Shown here one piece after another: positions 31,031 to 44,200 of a DNA stretch of 61,158 nucleotides. The translations under genes were made by a program, and so were the position numbers. A model generated the notes under the pieces. It ran no database searches and had not been told where the DNA came from. It was given only the letters and a program-made list of their open reading frames with translations. This stretch comes from Branchiostoma floridae (taxonomy: Eukaryota > Chordata > Leptocardii > Amphioxiformes > Branchiostomatidae), in contig NC_049992.1 of the NCBI RefSeq assembly GCF_000003815.2, positions 19,223,843 through 19,285,000 of the forward strand, in the 5' to 3' direction. Position 1 is the first letter of the stretch. The number at the start of each line of letters is the position of its first letter.

Positions 31031-34000
31031 CTTGATAAATCGGCATAGAATAGGAAATTAATGTCATGCTTCTAGCCAAGATATCCTTTATATCAAATTG
31101 TCGCAGAAATCTGGTATTTACTCAGACCAGAGTAGTCGTTTATCATCGTTTGTTTGTCATATTTTGTCACTTGCAACTATCCATCGGGCAATAATGACCC
31201 GCCTCGAGGTGTTTATGGTGTTATGACGCATGGTCCTTTGATATAACCACCGAATAAAACCACCGAGTTAGCGAAGCATTAACGTTATTATCCTACCCAA
31301 ACTTGCAAACTCCTGTATGACGCATAGATCCCTGGCCTTGGTACTATGGTGTGAATTCCTTTGTCGAGGTTTGAAAATTCACATCTGTTCTTTGGTACAT
31401 ACATTCCCACAGAAAATATTTGAAACATTGCAGTCTTGGCATGTCAAAACTTTTTCTGTACTGTATTCATGATCATTCCTCCCTGTGAGGTCTGATCTTT
31501 CCTCCATTTTCTGTGCTTTTCAGATTGTTTACTCTCCTGTGTATCGCTCCTTCTAATTGGTCAATTGATTTTGTTTAACACCGGGCTGGCCGGAACCTAT
31601 GTGTTACGGTGTCATAACCAATATGGAATGGGGCCTTCTGATTGGTCCACGGCGCCTGGCTATATGATAATTTGTAATAAACTTTTTATTATTATTTATC
31701 ATTTCGTTTTTTTTTTCAATCGGATGTAATTTTTACCTGCATCCTCGGGTAGGTGTTTCACCTGCCGGCTTGGGCTGAACGCACTGACGTTGAACGTCGC
31801 CATAAACCCGCGACTGGCGCCAAAATCGGTCCTGTGACTCGTCGCCAGCATGACCAGAATCATTTCATTGGAGCTCGACACATAACGCTTCTGTTCGCCC
31901 TCGCCGCGACACAGCCCGTGGATCGTGTTCCACCCTACCGTCAGGAACCTGTCCCTGACCTGCAGCTCGCGGCTGGTACAGGGCAAATCTACGTCCAGCA
32001 GCACAAGCGTGACGTAGCTTCCAAGAGGACCATCGATGGTCCACAGACAGATGGCTGAAGAAGGGAAGGCGTGTGGGTATCCGGGGGAGTAGATCAGCCC
32101 ACAGCGATATTGGTCGGGAATGCCACATCGAACGTACCCACAGGACGATTCCCTGGCCATGCAATCGTCACACGCTGAAAAAGCAAGCAAAGTAAAGCAA
32201 GCCGCTAGATAATCGAAAATTGGCAACCGTCTTCCGAAAATAAAATCACAGATAACATATCATCACGATCCACCAGTAACGTCTTGATGACTTGCCGTGC
32301 ACAGATTGCGGAGATACGAGGGGTGATCAATAAGTTCTCGGCCTCACCAAGAAATAACAAGCACAACTCAGATTTTCAGGCACAACTTCATAGTATGAAG
32401 TCTTTTATAGATATCCTCCAAATTTCAAATCATTGCAGTCATTAGTTTCCAGGCATTCGTTTTTTTCTAAATTAGAAGGTAAGTGGCGAGAAAAAGAAGG
32501 GTGAAGTGTGATCAGATAATTTGACCTCACACCTCAGAAAGCAGATCAGTGTCCACCTTTTTTTTCGTTATCCCTTACCTAACGTTACTGGGTGTCGCCT
32601 GCTACATAATGCTCACAATAATTTGAAATTTTGGTACACATTTATATAAGACTTTATACATGTACGTGGGGTTATCAATAAGTCCTCGTCTTTAACGAGA
32701 AATGATTAGCGCAGCTCAGATTTCGAAGCATAGATGTCAAGTACAAAGTCTTATATAAATATGTACCAAAATTCAAATTAGTGTGATCATTACTTTGTAG
32801 GCGACACCCAGTAACGTTAGGTGAGGGAGAAGGAAAAAACGTGGACAATTGACCTGACCTGAGTGTGCGGGTCAATTTGCGCTGCTGGAAGTTAGAAACC
32901 CAATTTTTTTTTGCTTGAAATAGGAAGAGAATCATTATCAAACATTTTGACAATGTCTTTTGTTAATTTATGGCACGGGGATGTAGCTAGACCCACACAT
33001 GTCTGATCACGATTCACACCACTTTTTTCTCGCCACTTACCTTCTAATTTAGAAAAAACGAATGCCTGGAAAGTAATGACTCCAATGATTTGAAATTTGG
33101 AGGATTTGGAGGGTTTGATAAAAGACTTCATACTATGAAGTTGTGCCTGAAAATCTGAGTTAACGTTGTGCTTGTTATTTCTTGGTGAGGCCGAGAACTT
33201 ATTGATCACCCCTCGTATATGTGGAAACACAGAAAGAGACGCCAACAACATTGCCATCGTTCACTGAGATAAAAAGGTGACTAAAGATGATTAAGAAGCG
33301 GATAATAAATGACTGATTTAAAAAAGAAAGAATTTATTTATAAGCTTTATTGCATCAGTCATTTGCAGAGCGTTGACAATGTTGCCATCGCTGTTACAAA
33401 GAACGTGATAGTGTGTTTAATACATTTACCTGTCATGTCCGGAATATACACATGTAGTTCGTCTCTTGTAGCATCCTCTGTATGTCCTAACTCAGTGTAG
33501 TTTGGGGTAGTTTCACAGCCATCGCCGCGGTAGGATGCCTGATCTGTAAATTGTGACACACGAGCGTGCAAAGATCACTGAATATACACGACTCACGACT
33601 CACGAGTCTGTTAAATCCACCTAAAGTCAAACCTGTCTAAGCGGTCATCTCTTCAGGCCGGTCACCTTGCCACAACGGCTCCTTTTTCTCAGTTTCAAAA
33701 ATTTTCCCTGTCGACACAAGCATTAAGCGACCTTAACAAGACGGCCACCTGTCGAATACGACCACGGACACGTAATTGCGGACCGGACAGGGTGCCAAAT
33801 CCTTGTCTAAGACGGCCAACTAATTTTACAATGGGTGCACACATCGATCTTCAATTCGTAAAATCGCTCGATTTACTTTAGATTGCAAACCAGATTGCTA
33901 CTAGGTGCCTTGTTTGAGACTAAAAGAGCAAACTATTGCAATATGGGTGGAGACATCGCCATCGTGTAATAACAGGTTTGTTCAACACATTTATCTGCAA

Positions 34001-37000
34001 ACTTTCTTCTTCAAGTTTTGGGAAGTTATGCGTGAAATATTCCCGTGTACAGTAGAAAAAGATATGCTGCAACTCTGTGAAACTAACGTAACCCAGCATT
34101 ATAACCACCCAGTTTTTGTTCAAAGGTAATGATTAGCAGCTATGCATAAAACACAAGTTTTTAACTTTATTAATGGTTCTGTAAAGTACATGTTCTACAC
34201 CCCAAATAAGTTATTGGTTGAATAAACAAACCACACTTTACCCAAGTTACCTAGAGGCGGCGATACACACTTAATAGGTCTAATATGGCCTGGACCACCT
34301 TAGTAGCGCACAGCCCCCCCCCCCCCCCCCTGCGGTGAGTGAAATAGTGTGTTATCCACAAATAATCTGAAGTACAAAAAAGCTACCCCCACCAGGCACA
34401 CTGTCACACCAAAAGCAATATCTCCTTTTTATGTAGGTGAATTTTGCCATCATTTTGTTTTTTCTACAGGTGCATACATAGAAAAAAGTGTCCATTGCGG
34501 CGATGGACGACCATCGCACCTTTCTCACAGATAAATTCTCTCTCAATCAGACTGCAAGGCTGAAGACTCCATGGACCTGTACAGGGCCAAGAACACGGAG
34601 TTAGATACATAACTGGCCTATGAGGCCCATGGATATTCATTAAAATGCACTGATCAGTTACCCGCAATTTCAAAACGTACCGTGGTCTTCTAGAAAGCCA
34701 CAAAAAGGATCATTTAGTCTCCAGATATATTCCTGGAAGTCATCGAATGAAATATTCTGTTTCTTGAAAGCGTCACCCGCAGGACTGCCGTCGCTCCAAG
34801 TGAAGTTGACAATTTCCTGGTAAAAAAAAGAAGCACATCTAAACTCTGAGATTGTTAACATGAGGCCAGTAGATAATGTAATCCCTTCCCAAACAATGAC
34901 CAGAAGTGACCATCTCACAGAGGCTGCGGCGGTTTGCCGATCTCTCTACGACCGATCGATTTGACAGAGTGCTCATCAAAACATTTTATCTATGAAAAAA
35001 AATCAGTTTGACACTTTGAAACTGTGTTTTGTCCTGTTTTAGTCATACTTGCACGTTTTTGTAACCATATTTCCATGATGAATGAAAGGGTTACACGTTT
35101 AATTCGACCACGTGCCACAGTCCTGTGAGATACAGCCTTTCGGTAATTTTCTTTCCAGATCCCACTTACACTCGACATTTATCAGACCAGCGTAATTAAG
35201 AAGAGTAACTGCTTCTTCATAAAGTATAGGCTACAAGGAAGTGATCATCATGTCCTATTCAATTAAAAGGCTTTGCCAGGGGTGCACTATGAGATAATTG
35301 CAGCAGCCAAACTACCATGATTTGAGTCTTATATAAAGCGTTATAAAGGGATCAGAGTTGAAACAGCTTGAGTAAAGATACCTGTATCTTATTTTTGATC
35401 ACGACAGCGTCAATCTTCATCCCTATCCATCCATTCCCGATGTTGTCTCGGAGGAACCCGTTTTCCTGTGGCGTATTAACGGCCGCCAGGTGACCACCCA
35501 GGGCTTGGCAGTACCTCTCCGCAGCCCACCAGACAAGCGGCGAGGGAAACTTCTGGTAACAACGCTCTTCAAACATCGTCCAGCCTTTCCCACAGGACTT
35601 ATGCTTAATCCGATCCTCTACAATTTCCAAAATATTTGCATACATTAAATACGAAATTTTCACGTTCAATATTGCCAAACTACAAAATATACACTAATCA
35701 ATGTGTAGTATGTATGGAGATCCTTATTCTGTTGTAAATGTATTTTGCATTTCACATAGTTTTATACTTTAGCAGATATTTTCAGGTAGTAGACAGGTAG
35801 ATGAATTGCAATTATATTTTACCTTTCACGGGACATCCCAGTAGTCCTACCCCCCATGTAGTCCTGCCCAGCCATGATTCCGGTGTAAGCCTCACCACCT
35901 TGGCCGGCACTGCTGTGGCCAGGTAATGCTCATCTTTGCCAGCACTACTGGTGAAGTTGCTCTGAAGCATCAGAGCATGTTTGTGTTTATAGCTACGACC
36001 AAAACTATTCCTTTCTTTGCGTCTAGTTATTACCTCCATGAAAAGTCATGGAGGTTATATTTTCAGTAGCGTTTGTGCGTCTGTGTGTCTGTGTGTCTGT
36101 CACCAAGATAACTCAAGAACGGCCGGGTGGATTAGTTTCATACTTGGTGTGTTGGTAGGGTGTAGCAAAAGCTTGAAATGATTAGATTTTGAGACTTAGT
36201 GGCTTCTCTTGGTACTGCAGCGCTACTTCTGGTTTTGCTATGTCGTGGTCTGTACAAGCTATGGTCACGGATTTTAAGTATTAGATAGCTCTTGTGCTCG
36301 GGAATAAGTGACGAAGTTTGGGCCCCTTAGCGACTATTTGTTGGAATAGCAGGGGCATTTTTGTCAAAAACTTCTGAAGTTGATAACTCAAGAAGGGAAC
36401 GGCGAATCATCATGATTTTTATGATACTATTTATGCAAAATAGGAGTACATTTGCATAATTAATGAGAATAATCTATCATAGCAGTTTTTTCAATGTATC
36501 TCTTGTCCCGGACTTGATATGGTCTTGACATTTTAGTGGTAGAAAGCTTTTAGTGCCATGACAAAGTGGACCAAGTTTCGGCCCCCTAACATTTATTTTT
36601 TGAACTGCAGTGCATTTTTGTCAAAACATTCCAAAGAGGATAACTGCAGAAAGGAATGACGGATTGACATCATTTTAGACATGCAGGTAGCTTAGGCAAA
36701 GATATTCATAATGATATACATGTTATGCAAATAAGGATCTTATTTGCATAATTAATGTGGAAATTGCATGATTCCATTGTTTTCAATAACTGGACTTCAG
36801 TAAATGTAACACATGTTGTAACACAAATTATGGTACTTGGAATATAAACAGATGCGAAATATGCTAAAGAGTAACTGATTTGCATAATATATGCAAAATT
36901 GCAAAACCACTTAATGATTTAAGATGTGAATTTTATATTTGTCACATGTGTACAATAGTCAAGAATGGACAACACGATGCATATATCATGTTAGAGTGTA

Positions 37001-40000
37001 GGTAATTTGCAAAAGTCTACTGCTTCAGAAAACTTGATGTTGAAATACCTTTTGTCCGTCCTGTTCCGTATACGCTGCCAAGCAGTCGGCCCAAACCCCG
37101 TATTTCAACGAAAATGTGAGAGTCTGCGATGGCCATAGACCAGTAACAACCACTCCGGTAAGCTGTACGGGCTCTTCTAAGGTAATCTGCAGCCAGTCAT
37201 CACGTCCCTCAATCACCCAATCCGTCAGGGTAAGCTCCTGGCTACTGTGGATTATCTGGTGTGTACCAATACCTTCTTCGATTGAAAACTTCTCTTGAAG
37301 TAAGGATACTGGTAACAAACAGGCTCCCCGTCCTACGGAAAAAAGATTATGAAGATTATGGAGCACATTCAGGTTGTTCACAAATCTACTTGTATGTACC
37401 TCTAACACCAACCATACCCATCTTCATATTTGTACACTTTGCAAACTTTTATAGATGAAAATGATTTATGACTGAATTGATCCCAGCTCTGATGTTAAAC
37501 TTGTAGATTTTATCTATTTTCATTTGTGTATTTCTGTGCCGATGAAAATATTAGTTTACCAATACAGGTATCTTCGTCTGAAGCATCCACGCAATCCGGT
37601 ATCCCATCACAGATGCTGTTTCTTGAAATAAAACGATTGGACTGGATGCACTGAAGTCGGTCTATGAACATAGCTGGAAGGAAAGAATTTTGATTTTGGG
37701 ATTTAGTTTAGTTTTTTTTGTTTTTGGTACCTTTATCTAGGAAAGCTACAGAATAAGCCAGACTAAAAATCCATTAGGCGTTAGGTTTTGTGTAAAATAT
37801 ATCTTACCACATTTCCTCGGACTCTCGTCTGCGCCTGTCCTGCAGTCGTCTTCGCCATCACAGTATTGAGCGATGCTGATTTCCTTCAGTGTTCTGTGGT
37901 CGAGCTGCGTATCCCGGCATAAGGTTTGCGCTGCGTTGAGAAATGTAGAATCATTGCATTCAAGTTTGGATACCTGTATCAGCTTGAAAATACGTTTATT
38001 CCTATGTTCGGTATGTGAAATAAAGGTATGGCAAAAAAGTAAAAAAAAAACCTTTCAACTTTCCAAAAATAGTTTCAAAAGGTTGGTAGAATATAGGATA
38101 TAGAAGAATTCTTTAACACAACCGGTTGGTCCTCACTCTTGCTTCGTTTCGGTGTAGGTGGCGCTTTTACGGAACTACATCGGCCTCATATAGCAGCAAG
38201 AAGCAGAACTGTACAATGTGAACCAGTCAGAATTGCCCTGAAGAAGGTGACAGACGGTCACCAAAACGTCGGTGTGGAATAAACCAACGGTTGTGTAAAA
38301 AGAGTCTCTTTATTCAGTGACGTACCAACCTGATGAAACTATTCACGGAAAGTACGTAGCAGAACTCCAGCTCAGAGGAAGGATCTGGGAGACACCGAAA
38401 CGTACGCAAAGTGCGTACAAATCGGTTGTGCACAAGAATTCTCCTATATCCTGATTGAAAAATATGCTTGTATCTAAGGGCTTAATGCTGACGTTGAAAT
38501 GGAAATGATGATTTGCTATGGTATTGTTATCGGCCGTATTTGTAATCAATACCTACTGCAGTTCATTTCCTCTGTAGAATCCAAACAATCGGGGACTCCA
38601 TCACAGACGTATAGTAACTCATCCGGGCTGCACTTGTGGGTTTCCGCACACTTTAAGTCAAGGCACTGTACTTCCTCTTAAAAATATATGGAGAAGCGTG
38701 ATCAAATCAGCTCCATGGAGATCTTGACTGAAAATGTCACTTTTACACATTGAACATGGCACAAAAACAATAATTTTAGAGACGTAGAAACTTCTACGTA
38801 GAAACTTCTTAAAATCTAAAGATTTGCCATTCAATTTCTTTCTTTTGCTTAATCTGTTAATCTGCGTGTTTTTTCTCAGTCGAGGAAACGAAACGGGGAC
38901 ACGTCTTGGTTGCTGTACAAACAGCTACAATAGAATACCTGAAAGGTTTTTGAAAAATATCTTATCTGATACTGTTTGATAAGTTTGTTCTTTAAGCTCA
39001 TAGCTTACATGAAGCATAATGTGTTATTGTTATAATGCAATATCTTAATACCATATCTGCTTAATACCTTATATTGCTGTTACAAAAGGATAACAAGAAA
39101 AGTTACCACATTCTTGCTCGTCCTCCCAGTTACCGCATTCGAACTCATTTTCATCATTACAGAAGAAGAAGCTTGAGGTGCACTCCCCTGTGCTGCAGGT
39201 ATGGTCGTACACAAGCCCTTCGGAGCGCATGTTATAATAATTTACGCCATATGCTTCATACAGTCGCACTGCGAGAGAAAACGCCAGGGCGTCCCACACC
39301 CCAGAGCAGCTACCTGACATTAAAAAGGTATTTTGAAACCATGTAAGCAATCGAATTATTGCCGTACCTCAGCAATACTTACTTCAAACCAAATGTCATC
39401 ATAACGGACATATGTTTAATATCAACACGTACTTTGTACCTACCAATATTTCCATCAAAACCAATGTAATTCAACTGTCCATCTCTATTTCTGTACAACC
39501 GACGTTCCCAATTACACGCTTTTCTCTGTTCTATACAGATGTATCATGTTTCATATAAGCCAGTCTGTTTGAGGGCGTCACCACTGTGCACTGTATTACC
39601 TTCATGTTGCAATTTAAAGAAACCCTGTAATGTATGTGTGTAAAAGAACAACAGTTACAAAGCTCTGACAAGGAGGCTTTAAACAATGCATTGTCAGTCA
39701 CTAAGGTAATAATGCAATCTCTATGGTAAGTGGATCACATTAGCGTATAAAATGAACCGTATTGAGCCACACTACACCTATCTACATCACGAATATATTG
39801 TAACTACCACATAGTGCAATAATGAGGAAAACGGTTTCGATATTTTTGGCACAGAAAACAATAACTTTCTTTACCACAACCAATTTCATCCTGAGGGGCA
39901 TCAAAGTTCACGTCAAACAAATATCGACAGTCAGGAGAACCATCGCAAACACGATCCTGTCCAATGCACTGAGTAGTAGAACCGCAATAAAAGCCACCGG

Positions 40001-41176
40001 TAGACTTGCAGTAATCCTCTTTAAGATGGAAGAATACTGTAATTATTATAATGCAAATATAGCTATAAACTAGCCTCCATAGCAGGCTCTCTAGGGCCTT
40101 TTTTGTCTCTTAATACACTTTTGCTGGCCATTTCTTTTTGTACTGGGTCGCTGATTCCTGGCTTTTTTCTGAATGCCATTTGCTACATCATGTAACCGAA
40201 CACCACAGGGTGCCTGCTACTTTACTGGTGACCATGGTGACAGTCGTCTGGTCCAGGTCGTTGACCTTATTCGTTTGGAGAAGAGGAAACAGAGCAAAAA
40301 CAGTATGTTTACCTTTGTGAAGGTCAACGTAAAAATTGCTAAGGTAGGATGACATGTAATGAATCGAAAACTTATTATTGTTTGAGTAAAGAAAGAATAG
40401 CCACAACTAACCTAACAGTCTCTAACAAAGCATCTATCTGGCCATAGTGGCCTTCATTGACTAACACGAAACCAAGGCATCAAATACTTCAGAGCTATCT
40501 CAACTAAGTCTTCTGCAAAAAAAATGGCAATAGTTCATATACTTAACAAGGTTTCCTCGACCTCATACTTTCGCAAACCAAAACATGTATCGTCATTAAT
40601 GACTTTCGCAGACAAAAACATGCATCGCCCTTTATGACCGTGTGAGCATCGTGCTCTATCATTTTCGCATCAGGTATTCATCTGTATGATCGCTATGATG
40701 TTCATATTTTTCTCGTTGACTGCAATATATAGGAAGCCGCTAGGACGCCAATCGTCGAGATTGACCTTTTGGGGAGAGAGACAGCGAGAGAGAATGAATT
40801 AATGAATGATGACAGATTTATCGAAGGATTTTGTCAGATTTCTTTTCTCTATATTCTTTCAATGAAAAGTGTACCGCAGTTTGCCTCGTCATCAATGCAT
40901 GTGCCTGCGTCTGTGACGTCGTGAGTTCTTGTGGTGTACATCCTACATGTTCCCCAGCCATCACAAACATCCCGAGGCAGGTAGCACTGTGTCAGCTGGT
41001 CGCACTGGCACCTCCATCCACCAATAGAGTCGCAGAAGGCATCTGGTTTTGAAGTCAAATAACAAGACAACAAAAAATCGATATTGTTCATAGTCTGACC
41101 AGCAATAAAATGCACTGTTATCAAGTTGTTGCAAGTAGCTGTAGTGAGTCTTTGAGAGTATTTCTGTTTGTATTTG

Positions 41177-41225
<49 letters not shown>

Positions 41226-44200
41226 CTTTTACACAATGCTGATTTCCGATCTCTCGAAACCGTGGGACAATGCTCTAATTTAGCCCTACTGTAGAAATTT
41301 TAATTTTAGATCCCAAAATCTTTGTTTATCACGTCTTCGTCTAAAGCGAAACCCATGGCGTACTGGTGTACTTATCTTCAGCAACATGTGGTTACCACGA
41401 ACGTAGTAGTATTCAAAAGCTACAAGGTAAGAAAATATAAACAGATATACTAACCACAGTGTTTTTCGTCCTCTCCATTTGAGCATTGTGGGATAGTGTC
41501 ACAAACATGATCACGGGTCAAACACGTATTTTCTCCAGGGCATTTCCACCAATGCCATCCGCTGCATTGATGCGCCATTCCTGCAAAGTCAAAACCATGT
41601 ACACTTTGTTGTTAAAACCTGGTCACCATATGTATGTGTTTTAGTGGCATATGCATAACACAAGAGGTAATGACTCTTGAGGTCAGAGGTCATAACACCA
41701 CGTGGCTCCCAGCCATCTTGTCCCCATGATAACCCATTGGCAGTCATTTCATTTTCCATTTTACCAAGTGTTCACGTTTAATTAAAGTACTCGTCGCACT
41801 CAAGTTGTCGTTATACCCCCCTCACATGTAGCGATAATAGACCGGACGACGGGTCTGCGAGCTCTAAATTACGAGGCATGACCCTGATGCCAACAAAGAA
41901 AAGAGTCCCCCCCCCCCCCCTTCCGATGTAATCTACACGTGAGGGGGGTATACGCATTCATAGACTGACGCCATCCCACCATACTTTTATTACGATACAT
42001 TACAGTACTACACTTTTCTTTTTTAAGTGTCAAAGGATTACGGATATATCGTTTCTTCATATATGACTGGTTTATTTCGAAATTCAACAAACTGACAAGG
42101 ACATTGCAGCCACACGGCTGAATTGCGACTTGTCATTACAAACCGTTTACATCAAAGTGGTTAAAATCGAAGCAATAACACAGTTCATAAAAGCGATGCA
42201 AACAGACAAATTAAAACAGTAATTGGGATAAACTGTAGTGTCATTCATGATCATTCATGTGAGTTTCCAGAAATAGAATTAGAGAATACGTTAGGTATGT
42301 GTAGTGAACAGTCCCTTCTACCTGTTTTATGTGTATAAATGCCAAGGATAGTTCACCTTTATCCGTAATGTTTATAAAAAAAAGATATTTACGGATTCAA
42401 AATCGACGGACGGAAACTTCGGAATCAATATATTGCAATTTGAAATCACCTAATACCTAAATGCTTTCTTTTCAATAAGAATAATGTTGTTTTAGCCCGC
42501 GGATGAAGGTGAACTAGCGTAATAATACGACGAAAATATGTCGTGCAAGTTTGTAAAGAACCTGATTCCAGATTTCGCGTCGTTAATGTTACCAAAGTGA
42601 AAACAGATTTGCAGTGGATGTCACTTGAGGAAAGAAGTAAATTAAAATGTCCAGACTTTCCATAATGTACAAAATGACCATAAACTGGTGGACGTACCAA
42701 CTGATAAGTATCTAATACCAGCTCAAAAAAGAACAAGAAACAGGCATGTCTTCAAATACCAGAGTTACCAACCTAGGATTGATGTGTTAAAAAAATTCGT
42801 ACTTTCCCAGAACTATCGTAGAGTGGAATTTGTTATCACCAAGTACAGTAGGGGCATCTTCTCTGAGAAGTTTTAAAGAACGCTTGCAGATAGATGTGCA
42901 AAAGTTAAGTGTGACGGGTCGTTCGGTGTAATATAACCAGCTGCTGCCGCGCCGCGTGGCTGCAAAGCTGGTGTGTTACGCCGAACGGCGGTTATACCGG
43001 CTATATAGATACAGATACAGAAGCTGGTGTGTTACACCGAACGGCGGTTATACTGGCTATATAGATACAGATACAGAAGCTGGTGTGTTACACCCAACGC
43101 TGGTTATACCGGCTATATAGATACAGATACAGAAGCTTGTGTGTTACGCCGAAGGACGGTTATACCGGCTATATAGATACAGATACAGAAGCTGGTGTGT
43201 TACGCCGAAGGACGGTTATACCGGCTATATAGATACAGATACAGAAGCTTGTGTGTTACGCCGAAGGACGGCTATACCGGCTATATAGATACAGATACAG
43301 AACCTTGGACACAGTCAGCTTCATCGTGAAAGCCGGGTAGTCCCACAAAGTCGATTACTCCATCGCATACAACATCGTTTGGAATGCATCCAACTGGAGA
43401 CAGTAACATTTTGTCAGTTATTCCGGGATCGAGAGCTGAGAACCACTGGTTGAAGAAAGGTATTCCATACTCTCCACAGTACCCTAGAAAGAAGAGAGAA
43501 CAATAGTTTGATTACATGGCTTCAGAGCCATACGAGCGATCGCGATGATGTCACAGTGACCCAGTGGTAGGCAAAAAGCAGGTGTTTGGCAAAAGATTGA
43601 TTTACATATCAACCAGTAATTTGAGCCGCTTATTTGAATATCATTTTTTGATCCAACCTACTGACGCCCTGGTAGGCAACAACCGTCCAATACCCCGGAT
43701 GTAAACAACAACAGCGATCGCTCGTAACTAGAGTTCGGCGACCTCATACCTCCATGAAATATTCAGAACTTTTGTAAATTTTATGCAAACGACTTGCACA
43801 TGTACATGATTCATGCATGGTGATGTTTATCATTGACGAACGTACACATGACACAAGTATAAAATTCCCATCATTAATCATTAAGGGGTTGTGCAATGTT
43901 ACACATGATATGCAAATCAGTTACTCAGTTGCATATTTGGCATCTGCGTATGTTCCACCTATCATGAATTACATGTGTTACATTGATAAGTCCAGTTGTG
44001 GAAAACCATATAATCATACAATTTCCACATTAATTATGAAAATTAAGTCCTCGTTTGCATAACATGTGTATCAAAATTAACATCTATGTCTGAGCTACCT
44101 GCTCGCCTAAGATATTGACAATCCGTCGTTCCTTTCTGCAGTTATCTTCTTCGGAACAGTTATCAGTTATCCTCTTCATGACAAAAAACGCCCCTTGCAG

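Noticed and set aside
31560-31680. CCAAT-like boxes (GACCAATCAG, GACCAATTAG) with a TATA-like TATATG, as a minus-strand promoter
   Set aside because: They lie in an intron between phase-matched exons, and no start exon follows.
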